Source: GCA-003244245 sp963823755 (GTDB lineage: Bacteria; Actinomycetota; Actinomycetes; Mycobacteriales; Pseudonocardiaceae). Taken from it: a stretch of 64,000 bases of DNA. The position numbers and the translations under genes were made by a program. Below the pieces are notes generated by a model. The model was not told the DNA's origin and did no database searches. It saw only the letters and a program-made list of their open reading frames with translations. Below, one piece after another: positions 28,258 to 35,928 of this stretch; positions within the stretch are counted from its first letter, which is position 1, and every line of letters starts with the position of its first letter. The stretch spans positions 38,206 to 102,205 of the forward strand of contig CAWGMP010000010.1 in assembly GCA_963823755.1 (NCBI GenBank). The letters are read 5' to 3'.

Positions 28258-28311
28258 TGCCTGGTTGCTTGCTGCCTGGTTGCTTGCTGCCTGGTTGCTT
28301 GTAGCCTGGTT
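28258..28311. repeat. 15-bp tandem repeat
   Basis: About three and a half copies of a 15-bp unit (CTGCCTGGTTGCTTG) lie between the L,D-transpeptidase promoter side and tRNA-Lys. The last copy has one change. No gene reads through it convincingly. Confidence 0.8.
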
Positions 28312-28371
28312 CGGACCGGCCGGAGCGAGCGTGCTAGCGTCTTGGCCGTCGCGCTGGCGTGGCTGGCACGG

Positions 28372-28447
<76 letters not shown>

Positions 28448-28536
28448 CCTCTCACCAGCACAGATGAACGGAAGAAGATCGCATCTAAGGATCTTTGTCC
28501 ATCAGACTGTCCATTAACGCGCTGTACGCTGCCGTT

Positions 28537-29808
28537 ATGGCACGCAGGAAGCAGCCTCCGAAGGACCTGACCGGCATCCGCCAACGGGGCGGCACCTACC
28601 AGATCCGCGTCTCCGCCGGGTACGACCCGGTAACCGGTCGGCAGCTCATGCTCAGCGACTCGGCCGAGACTGAGGATGCGGCAGTCCTGGTCCGCGACAG
28701 GCTGCGGGAGCAGGTTCGGGACAGCACCGCAGCACGGACGAACGTCACACTCGGCTACCTCCTTGACGAATGGCTGTCCGGCCATCAGGTCGAGGAGACG
28801 ACACGCGCCAGCTACCGGCTGCTGATCAACGGCTTCATCCGTCCGACACTCGGAACCACTCCCCTGGCACAGCTGTGTCGGCAGGGTCCGCGCCCCTTCG
28901 AGCAGCTCTACGCTGAACTGCGAACCTGCCGCCGTCGATGCCACGGCCGCTCCTTTGTTGAGCACCGCACCCCTCGGCCGCATGCGTGCGACGAGCGATG
29001 CGCAGCGCACATATGCAAGCCGCTCGCCGTCTCCTCAGTCCGTCAATGCCACGCGGTGCTCAGCGGTGCCCTGAACGCCGCCAAGCGGTGGGGGTGGATC
29101 ACCGTCAACCCGCTCGACGCCGCCCAACGGCCACGCATCCCCGCGCCGCAACCTGATCCACCCTCGGCCGAAGAAGCAGTCAAGATCGCACACGCAGCCT
29201 GGGGGCAGGATGCCGATTGGGGAACCTTCGTCTGGCTGACCTTCATCACCGGAGCCCGGCGCGGCGAGCTGGTCGCGCTCGCGTGGGAACACGTCGACCT
29301 GACATCCGGCTTCCTGACCATCCGACGGAATCTGGTCCGGCGCAACGGCAAGACAATCCTCAAGGACACCAAGACCCACCAGATGCGGGTGATCAAGCTC
29401 GATCAGGACACGATCGCCATCTTGACCGACCACAAGCAGCGTGCACGGCGGCGCTGCACCGAACTCGGCACCACGCTCGACGACGACGCCTTCGTATTCT
29501 CCTACGCACCCGATTACCGGCGGCACTGCGATCCGGACGCCATCACGCACCGGTACGCAAAGATGACCGCCGATCTCGGCATCGACACGCACCTTCATGC
29601 GCTACGGCACTACAGCGCGACCGAGCTGCTAGCCAGCGGGGTCGACCTGCGCACCGTGGCAGGCAGGCTGGGCCACGCTGGCGGAGGGGCAACCACGCTC
29701 AAGGTCTACGCCGCGTGGGTCGCAGCCGCCGACACCAAAGCCGCCGACCTCATCGCTTCTCGACTGCCGCGCCCACCGCAGGCTAGCAACGTGCCCGCTG
29801 GAAGCTAG
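28537..29808 (+). CDS. Tyrosine recombinase (integrase) next to tRNA-Lys
   Basis: This 423-residue phage/ICE-type integrase has an N-terminal AP2-like arm-binding region (RQRGGTYQIRVSAGYDPVTGR), a core-binding domain and the catalytic domain with TGARRGEL (Arg), LHALRHYSATELL (His-x-x-Arg) and GHAGGGATTLKVYAAW (His, then Tyr). Between core-binding helices there is a Cys/His-rich insert (CRRRC, then HACDERCAAHICKPL) that is also present in the second integrase of this window. ATG at 28537 gives the family N-terminus; no clear ribosome binding site is visible. It probably integrated an element into tRNA-Lys. Confidence 0.9.
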   Translation: MARRKQPPKDLTGIRQRGGTYQIRVSAGYDPVTGRQLMLSDSAETEDAAVLVRDRLREQVRDSTAARTNVTLGYLLDEWLSGHQVEETTRASYRLLINGFIRPTLGTTPLAQLCRQGPRPFEQLYAELRTCRRRCHGRSFVEHRTPRPHACDERCAAHICKPLAVSSVRQCHAVLSGALNAAKRWGWITVNPLDAAQRPRIPAPQPDPPSAEEAVKIAHAAWGQDADWGTFVWLTFITGARRGELVALAWEHVDLTSGFLTIRRNLVRRNGKTILKDTKTHQMRVIKLDQDTIAILTDHKQRARRRCTELGTTLDDDAFVFSYAPDYRRHCDPDAITHRYAKMTADLGIDTHLHALRHYSATELLASGVDLRTVAGRLGHAGGGATTLKVYAAWVAAADTKAADLIASRLPRPPQASNVPAGS

Positions 29809-30033
29809 CAAACTGCGGCCGGAAGGTCGTGATACGTCGGCGCTGGCATGCTGAGCCGACTTGTATGTCGAACTGGGCCGCGTGGTCGACGTGGGTGGGT
29901 GCTTCGTCCCGGTCGCCATTGGCGGCAAGGGCAGCGAGGTCGACGCGGAGTGCGCGCGTATCAGCGCGGACGCGTAGGACGGAGTCAACCCGGTGAGGGC
30001 ATCGATGATTGCTGCGGGGTCGGTCCCTGGTGG

Positions 30034-30588
30034 TCAGGCGGGGAGGGGTAGGACGGATTGGGGAAGGTTGGTGGTTTGGATTATTTGGTTGGTGCCGATG
30101 AATCTCCCGGCGATGAATAGTCCGGCGGTGTGGGCTTTGGGGCCGGCGTGGCTGGCGCAGGCGTCTTGGAGGATCCATGGTGTGAGGTCGTGTTCGAAGG
30201 CGTCGACGGCGGTCTTGAGCACGCAGATATCGGTGTCGATGCCACAGATGTAGAGGTCGGTCCAACCGCGTTCATCGATGAGGTGGGTTCCTTCGGGTGT
30301 GAACAGTGTGTAGATGTACTTGTTGATAACTGGTGTGTGGGGGTTGAGGTAGGGCGCTAGCTCGGTGACGAGTTCGGTGTCTGGGCCGTTGGCCATTTTG
30401 GTCCAGCCGAGCAGTCGCTCGAATGGGCTGTCGGCGTAGTTGAGGTATCGGCTGAAGACCACGTCGCCGTGGGCGGCTTGCCATCGGCGCACGAGGTTGG
30501 CGATGGTCGGTATCACGGATTTTGAGTGTTCGGTGATGAAGCCGTTCTGTACATCCACGACCACGAGTACCGGCTCGGGTTCGCTCAT
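30034..30588 (-). CDS. Isochorismatase-family cysteine hydrolase
   Basis: This 184-residue hydrolase has the catalytic triad of the family: Asp in VVVDVQNGF, Lys in NKYIYTLF, and Cys in GIDTDICVLKTAVDAF. Members cleave amides or vinyl ethers (nicotinamide, N-carbamoyl groups, isochorismate); the substrate here is unknown. It starts one base after the stop of an unknown gene, so they form an operon. It lies downstream of the CHAT/STAND operon and might supply an enzymatic effector, but a gap of over 200 bp separates them. Confidence 0.87.
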   Translation of the reverse strand: MSEPEPVLVVVDVQNGFITEHSKSVIPTIANLVRRWQAAHGDVVFSRYLNYADSPFERLLGWTKMANGPDTELVTELAPYLNPHTPVINKYIYTLFTPEGTHLIDERGWTDLYICGIDTDICVLKTAVDAFEHDLTPWILQDACASHAGPKAHTAGLFIAGRFIGTNQIIQTTNLPQSVLPLPA

Positions 30589-30589
30589 G

Positions 30590-31372
30590 TCACGTCCTGT
30601 CGCACTCTCGGAGGATCTCCACCGCCTGGGCCAGATGCCGATTCAACCCGCTAGTCTGCACCACGGCGTCGCGCATCGAGCGGTGTTGCGATGTTTCTTG
30701 CGGTCGTTCGGTGGTCAGTCGTGAGTGAATGCCGCGCAGGAACCGCCAGCTGAACTCGGTAGGCACCACGGGGTCATCCCCTCGTTCGACCTGGTGGCGG
30801 AGGTGATCGCAGTAGGCCCATGCCGCTTGGACGGAGAGCTCGCAGGTGACTAACTCGTCCTCGCGTAGCGCGCGGTCTTGCGCGATGGGGTGGTACACGA
30901 CGCCGGACCAGGATGCGTAGCCCAGTGAGATGCCTTTCATGCTGAAGTCGACGAGTTCGGGGTGGTCGAATCCGTCCTGGAGGAGGGCCCGTTCGACGAG
31001 CGTGGCAGGCGCGAGGCACGATTCGTCGATGTTGTCTACTCGCGGCACGAGCACGCGGGGGATGCACATGAGTCGCAGTGCTGTCAGAAGATCGCGGCCT
31101 TGCCAGGCGGGCTCGTCCACCCAGTAGAGGCTTAGCACGTAGGGCTGAGCGCCACCCTCGCCACTGGTGAGTGCCTGGAGTTGGTCGCGCGCCCAGTGCA
31201 TGTTCTGTTCGTAGGTGATCCTCCGCCAGACCGCGAGGTGGGCGACGGAGTCAAGCGCGAGGTCCTCCACGAGGTGAAACAGCGCCACACCGAATGGCCA
31301 GAGGTACAGGTTGCATGAGCCGGCGGGATGCTCGACCGCTCGCCGCCGGCACTGCGTCCACTGGTCATGCAT
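30590..31372 (-). CDS. Hypothetical protein, about 260 residues
   Basis: I do not recognise this family. The protein is soluble and Trp-rich, with stretches such as CNLYLWPFGVALFHLVEDLALDSVAHLAVWRR, YVLSLYWVDEPAW, and a C-terminal helical part (LNRHLAQAVEILRE). ATG at 31372 is chosen; the frame extends to 31546 but that part is Arg/Ser-rich and not protein-like. It ends one base before the isochorismatase-like gene, so the two are co-transcribed. It lies 222 bp downstream of the CHAT gene on the same strand. Confidence 0.6.
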   Translation of the reverse strand: MHDQWTQCRRRAVEHPAGSCNLYLWPFGVALFHLVEDLALDSVAHLAVWRRITYEQNMHWARDQLQALTSGEGGAQPYVLSLYWVDEPAWQGRDLLTALRLMCIPRVLVPRVDNIDESCLAPATLVERALLQDGFDHPELVDFSMKGISLGYASWSGVVYHPIAQDRALREDELVTCELSVQAAWAYCDHLRHQVERGDDPVVPTEFSWRFLRGIHSRLTTERPQETSQHRSMRDAVVQTSGLNRHLAQAVEILRECDRT

Positions 31373-31594
31373 GATTCTCTGTATTTCGCACCACGAGCCG
31401 CACCACGACCGCGCGGGCGAGGCAACCGAGACCGCCCGGCAGGATGCCCTCCGGTGCGGTGCTTCGTGGGGAGCTTGCTCGTGTGTAGCCGACGCAGACC
31501 CTCGATCTCTGTCAGTCTGACGATGGAGCGGTTGGACCTGAACCACGGTGCCTGTGCGGTTGGTTAGCAGGAGCCGGTTCGCTGACGGGTGACA

Positions 31595-32620
31595 TCAGAA
31601 CAGGGCACCGGTGCAGGCAGTTCCGTCGAGCACTGGGTGGTGGTGAACTGGATGGCTGTCGAGGGCGGCGCAGGCGTCAGCGTGTGCTGTAGCGATCGTC
31701 TGCCCGCGCGCAAGGCTCCGATACAGCTGGCTGGCGAAAAGCTCGGACAGGTCGTCATCGATGATCGCTGGCCAGGCGATCAGTGCACCGACGAGTTTTG
31801 TCAACGACCGCGACGGTTCATGGGAGCCGCATGCGCAGAGCACGATGAGACGTGGACGGGATGACCGCTCGATGGTTGCTGCGAAGGCTTCGTACCCGAC
31901 GCATCGGGCAGAGCCGTTGAGGGAGAGGAACAGGCCGCCGAAGGCGCTGTGGGCGGCGATGTGCAGGACAGTTGGACGGAGGGTGTCCAGTTCGTATGAG
32001 AGTTCGGCCAGCTCGATGCAGGCACGTTCGCGGACATCGACGTAGGCCGGCGACATGTGCCGGCGGATGATCGCTGCTTCTGGGCCGAACATGTTGCCGC
32101 CCGGTCGGGGGTCACCGGAGATCACCAGAATCCGACGTATGGAGGCGATGGGCGTCGTGCGGCCGCTGCTGGCCTCTATCCGGTGGACGAGCTGCGTTGA
32201 CGCCAGGAGGGACTGGTGCTGGAACTGATTCTGTGACGAGTGCGCTGAGACGGCCTCGGACTTGCCAGCAGGCCAGGAACCTGGGGGTGGCGGTGGCACG
32301 GGTAGAGCGGTGAACGGCGGGACGACCGAAGTGGTTCGGTGAGTCAGTGGCTTAGCGTCGTCCATGCGTCGCCACCGGCGCAGAGTCTGCTCGCTGATGG
32401 ACAGAGCGACGGCGATCTGGGACCAAAAGACGCCCTTGTTCCGGTGCTCCCTCGCTTTCCACACTACTATCATGATCGCTGCGTGGCGGTCGTGCCTGTT
32501 AGGAGCGGCCCGCACCATGCTGGCCAACTGATGCAGCCAGCTGATCTCGGTCGCGGTGAGCCCGAGCGTTGGTCTACGGCTTGGTCGCGGTCGTCTCGCC
32601 GGCATGAGCGATCGAGTCAT
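31595..32620 (-). CDS. HTH-CHAT protease-like protein of a candidate conflict operon
   Basis: This protein of about 341 residues has two parts. Residues 20-85 form a helical domain ending in an HTH-like SQIAVALSISEQTLRRWRR. A Pro/Ser-rich linker follows, and residues 160-341 are a CHAT (caspase-like) domain with predicted catalytic His224 (LHIAAHSA) and Cys264 (IVLCACGSHE), then the family's LARGQTIATAHADACAAL helix. The start is uncertain (ATG at 32632, 32620 or 32605), and all choices overlap the end of the TPR gene, so the two are coupled. Upstream sequence of the same frame is a shadow. It is the probable effector of the operon. Confidence 0.72.
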   Translation of the reverse strand: MTRSLMPARRPRPSRRPTLGLTATEISWLHQLASMVRAAPNRHDRHAAIMIVVWKAREHRNKGVFWSQIAVALSISEQTLRRWRRMDDAKPLTHRTTSVVPPFTALPVPPPPPGSWPAGKSEAVSAHSSQNQFQHQSLLASTQLVHRIEASSGRTTPIASIRRILVISGDPRPGGNMFGPEAAIIRRHMSPAYVDVRERACIELAELSYELDTLRPTVLHIAAHSAFGGLFLSLNGSARCVGYEAFAATIERSSRPRLIVLCACGSHEPSRSLTKLVGALIAWPAIIDDDLSELFASQLYRSLARGQTIATAHADACAALDSHPVHHHPVLDGTACTGALF

Positions 32621-35201
32621 GCGCCGGTTCATCGTGGGCGGGCGCGGTGATGGTTGCGATGATCGTCTGCAGCGCCTCGTCGTGGGCGGGGTTCTGGCGG
32701 GCAAGGCGGCGCAGTCGGGCGGCGGCGGCTTGCCGTTGGGTATCGGTGCCCTGCTGGGCTGCGGCCCGGGCGAGATCGGCCACCTGGTCTGGGGATGGCG
32801 CAAGGGCGGCGTCGGTGAGTGCCGCGTGGACGGCGAGGAGGAACGGGGCGACGAAGGGCAGTTGAAGGAGGTGGGGGGCGGTGAGGAGAACGTCACCAAT
32901 CGCCGCCCGGTCTCCGTTCTCGACGTAGGCCATGGCGGTATCCACGGCCATGCTGACATCCATGACGAGGTCGTAGACCTCGGCGATCGGCATGCGGGTG
33001 GCCAGGCGTGCGATACCGAGGTGCTGGGCGATCACGGGATCATCAGCGGCGTTCTTGAGCGCGGTGAGCGTGCGTGGGTCGTTGAGAAGGCCGGGCTCCT
33101 GCCGCAGGAAGGCACGTGAGGCCGTCCAGGTCGGAGTGTCCAGCCACTGTCGGAGGAGGTCGGCGTGAGCGTGGATGGCCCCCAGCTCGGCGAGCACGGT
33201 GTCCGCGCCCCGCGCGGCGATGTCGTCGATAATGGTGGCCAGTTCGGCGAGCGATGTGACCTCCGGGTACAGCATCTGCGCCAATCGAAGCTCCTCATGG
33301 CGACCGGACCCCAAGTCGAGGTTTTCGCGGAGCAGGCTCTGCTGCTCGGCCCAGCTCGTCGCGCCTAACCAGGTGTTGAGCACTGTGAAAAGATCGTCAG
33401 GCAGTGGTCGCTGCGCCCAGTCGGGTAACTCGCAGACGTCGCGCGCCGCATCCTCGACGAGGTCGAGGACTGCGGCGCGGACCGTTCGGCGAGCCCGGCC
33501 GGCCCGTCGCGTGTTGTCCTCCTCTGCTGCCGCGATGGCGCTGGCGGTGAGGTCCTCCATGGCGCCCTTGGGGTCACCTCGGCTGGCTCGCCACCGTGAT
33601 CGCGCGACCAGGAGCTCGGCTCGTGGCCCAGGAGAGAAGCCAGCCCAGGTCTCCTCGAACGCCGCTAACCCGAGCTCTTCGCCCGCATCGGCCCGCTGAG
33701 TCGCGAGGTTGTTCAGCGACGTCGCGAGGTTGGGGAGGAAGGCGGCGGGTTGGGCCTCGGCGAGCCGACGGTAGTGGGTGACGGCTTCGGTGATCGAGGC
33801 CAGCGCGCCGTCGCGGTCACCGGTGTCGGACTGCTGCCCGGACAGGTTGTTCAGCGACATCGCGAGGTCGGGGAGGAAGGCGGCGGGTTGGGCCTCGGCG
33901 AGCCGACGGTAGTGGGTGACGGCTTCGGTGATCGAGGCCAGCGCGCCGTCGCGGTCACCGGTGTCGGACTGCTGCACGGACAGGTTGTTCAGCGACATCG
34001 CGAGGTCGGGGAGGAAGGCGGCGGGTTGGGCCTCGGCGAGCCGGCGACGGATCGTGACGGCTTCGGTGATCGAGGCCAGCGCGCCGTCGCGGTCACCGGT
34101 GTCGGACTGCCGCCCGGACAGGTTGTTCAGCGACCCCGCGAGGTCGGGGAGGAAGGCGGCGGGTTGGGCCTCGGCGAGCCGACGGTAGTGGGTGACGGCT
34201 TCGGTGATCGAGGCCAGCGCGCCGTCGCGGTCACCGGTGTCGGACTGCTGCACGGACAGGTTGTTCAGCGACATCGCGAGGTCGGGGAGGAAGGCGGCGG
34301 GTTGGGCCTCGGCGAGCCGGCGGTAGTGGGTGACGGCTTCGGTGATCGAGGCCAGCGCGCCGTCGCGGTCACCGGTGTCGGACTGCCGCCCGGACAGGTT
34401 GTTCAGCGACGCCGCGAGGTCGGGGAGGAAGGCGGCGGGTTGGGCCTCGGCGAGCCGGCGACGGATCGTGACGGCTTCGGTGATCGAGGCCAGCGCGCCG
34501 TCGCGGTCACCGGTGTCGGACTGCTGCACGGACAGGTTGTTCAGCGACATCGCGAGGTCGGGGAGGAAGGCGGCGGGTTGGGCCTCGGCGAGCCGACGGT
34601 AGTGGGTGACGGCTTCGGTGATCGAGGCCAGCGCGCCGTCGCGGTCACCGGTGTCGGACTGCCGCAAGGACAGGTTGTTCAGCGACATCGCGAGGTCGGG
34701 GAGGAAGGCGGCGGGTTGGGCCTCGGCGAGCCGGCGGTAGTGGGTGACGGCTTCGGTGATCGAGGCCAGCGCGCCGTCGCGGTCACCGGTGTCGGACTGC
34801 CGCCCGGACAGGTTGTTCAGCGACGCCGCGAGGTCGGGGAGGAAGGCGGCGGGTTGGGCCTCGGCGAGCCGGCGACGGATCGTGACGGCTTCGGTGATCG
34901 AGGCCAGCGCGCCGTCGCGGTCACCGGTGTCGGACTGCTGCCCGGACAGGTTGTTCAGCGACGTCGCGAGGTCGGGGAGGAAGGCGGCGGGTTGGGCCTC
35001 GGCGAGCCGACGGTAGTGGGTGACGGCTTCGGTGATCGAGGCCAGCGCGCCGTCGCGGTCACCGGTGTCGGACTGCTGCACGGACAGGTTGTTCAGCGAC
35101 ATCGCGAGGTCGGGGAGGAAGGCGGCGGGTTGGGCCTCGGCGAGCCGACGGTAGATGGGTGACGGCTTCGGTGATCGAGGCCAGCGCGCCGTCGCGGTCA
35201 C
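32574..35201 (-). CDS. C-terminal part of the STAND-TPR protein (after frame changes)
   Basis: This is the second large open section of one gene that begins at 38016. It reads about ten of the 46-residue TPR-like repeats (GDRDGALASITEAVTHYRRLAEAQPAAFLPDLA type), then a non-repeated helical C-terminal domain of about 370 residues (from AGEELGLAAFEETWAGF). Its first residues are off the repeat frame; the true repeat frame is entered at about 35145 after a one-base insertion. Codon use and repeats are otherwise perfect, so decay is very recent, or frame switching or sequence error occurs here. The stop overlaps the CHAT gene. Confidence 0.75.
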   Translation of the reverse strand: MTATARWPRSPKPSPIYRRLAEAQPAAFLPDLAMSLNNLSVQQSDTGDRDGALASITEAVTHYRRLAEAQPAAFLPDLATSLNNLSGQQSDTGDRDGALASITEAVTIRRRLAEAQPAAFLPDLAASLNNLSGRQSDTGDRDGALASITEAVTHYRRLAEAQPAAFLPDLAMSLNNLSLRQSDTGDRDGALASITEAVTHYRRLAEAQPAAFLPDLAMSLNNLSVQQSDTGDRDGALASITEAVTIRRRLAEAQPAAFLPDLAASLNNLSGRQSDTGDRDGALASITEAVTHYRRLAEAQPAAFLPDLAMSLNNLSVQQSDTGDRDGALASITEAVTHYRRLAEAQPAAFLPDLAGSLNNLSGRQSDTGDRDGALASITEAVTIRRRLAEAQPAAFLPDLAMSLNNLSVQQSDTGDRDGALASITEAVTHYRRLAEAQPAAFLPDLAMSLNNLSGQQSDTGDRDGALASITEAVTHYRRLAEAQPAAFLPNLATSLNNLATQRADAGEELGLAAFEETWAGFSPGPRAELLVARSRWRASRGDPKGAMEDLTASAIAAAEEDNTRRAGRARRTVRAAVLDLVEDAARDVCELPDWAQRPLPDDLFTVLNTWLGATSWAEQQSLLRENLDLGSGRHEELRLAQMLYPEVTSLAELATIIDDIAARGADTVLAELGAIHAHADLLRQWLDTPTWTASRAFLRQEPGLLNDPRTLTALKNAADDPVIAQHLGIARLATRMPIAEVYDLVMDVSMAVDTAMAYVENGDRAAIGDVLLTAPHLLQLPFVAPFLLAVHAALTDAALAPSPDQVADLARAAAQQGTDTQRQAAAARLRRLARQNPAHDEALQTIIATITAPAHDEPAHDSIAHAGETTATKP

Positions 35202-35928
35202 CGGTGTCGGACTGCCGCCCGGACAGGTTGTTCAGCGACGCCGCGAGGTCGGGGAGGAAGGCGGCGGGTTGGGCCTCGGCGAGCCGGCGGTAGTGGGTGA
35301 CGGCTTCGGTGATCGAGGCCAGCGCGCCGTCGCGGTCACCGGTGTCGGACTGCCGCCCGGACAGGTTGTTCAGCGACATCGCGAGGTCGGGGAGGAAGGC
35401 GGCGGGTTGGGCCTCGGCGAGCCGGCGACGGATCGGTGACGGCTTCGGTGATCGAGGCCAGCGCGCCGTCGCGGTCACCGGTGTCGGACTGCCGCCCGGA
35501 CAGGTTGTTCAGCGACGCCGCGAGGTCGGGGAGGAAGGCGGCGGGTTGGGCCTCGGCGAGCGGCGACGGTAGTGGGTGACGGCTTCGGTGATCGAGGCCA
35601 GCGCGCCGTCGCGGTCACCGGTGTCGGACTGCCGCAAGGACAGGTTGTTCAGCGACCCCGCGAGGTCGGGGAGGAAGGCGGCGGGTTGGGCCTCGGCGAG
35701 CCGACGGTAGTGGGTGACGGCTTCGGTGATCGAGGCCAGCGCGCCGTCGCGGTCACCGGTGTCGGACTGCCGCAAGGACAGGTTGTTCAGCGACCCCGCG
35801 AGGTCGGGGAGGAAGGCGGCGGGTTGGGCCTCGGCGAGCCGACGGTAGTGGGTGACGGCTTCGGTGATCGAGGCCAGCGCGCCGTCGCGGTCACCGGTGT
35901 CGGACTGCCGCAAGGACAGGTTGTTCCA
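33718..35928 (-). repeat. About 16 nearly identical 138-bp tandem repeats (TPR-like)
   Basis: Each unit encodes 46 residues with the pattern LASITEAVT, RRLAEAQPAAFLPDLA, SLNNLS, SDTGDRDG. Copies differ mainly at two places: the hinge before RRLAEA (THYRR or TIRR) and the three residues after NNLS (VQQ, GRQ, GQQ, LRQ). DNA identity between copies is very high, implying recent expansion or ongoing homogenisation. Confidence 0.95.
35430..35575 (-). other. Frame-change zone inside the TPR repeats
   Basis: Relative to the other repeats there are two extra bases at the hinge near 35562 and one extra base near 35430. Together they restore the frame, but a stop at 35509-35511 lies between them. A third single-base insertion near 35145 shifts the frame again. 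All three fall at the same hinge of the 138-bp unit. Confidence 0.85.

Noticed and set aside
29783..30265. Minus-strand frame opposite and beside the isochorismatase gene
   Set aside because: His/Arg/Pro-rich shadow of the real gene in another frame.
33750..35162. Long plus-strand frame with repeated GLGEP, GFGDRGQRAVAVTGVG
   Set aside because: It is the antisense shadow of the 138-bp TPR repeats. It has no start signal, and its regularity comes only from the repeats.
33718..35928. CRISPR-like array
   Set aside because: The 138-bp units are contiguous coding repeats with no unique spacers and no cas genes nearby.
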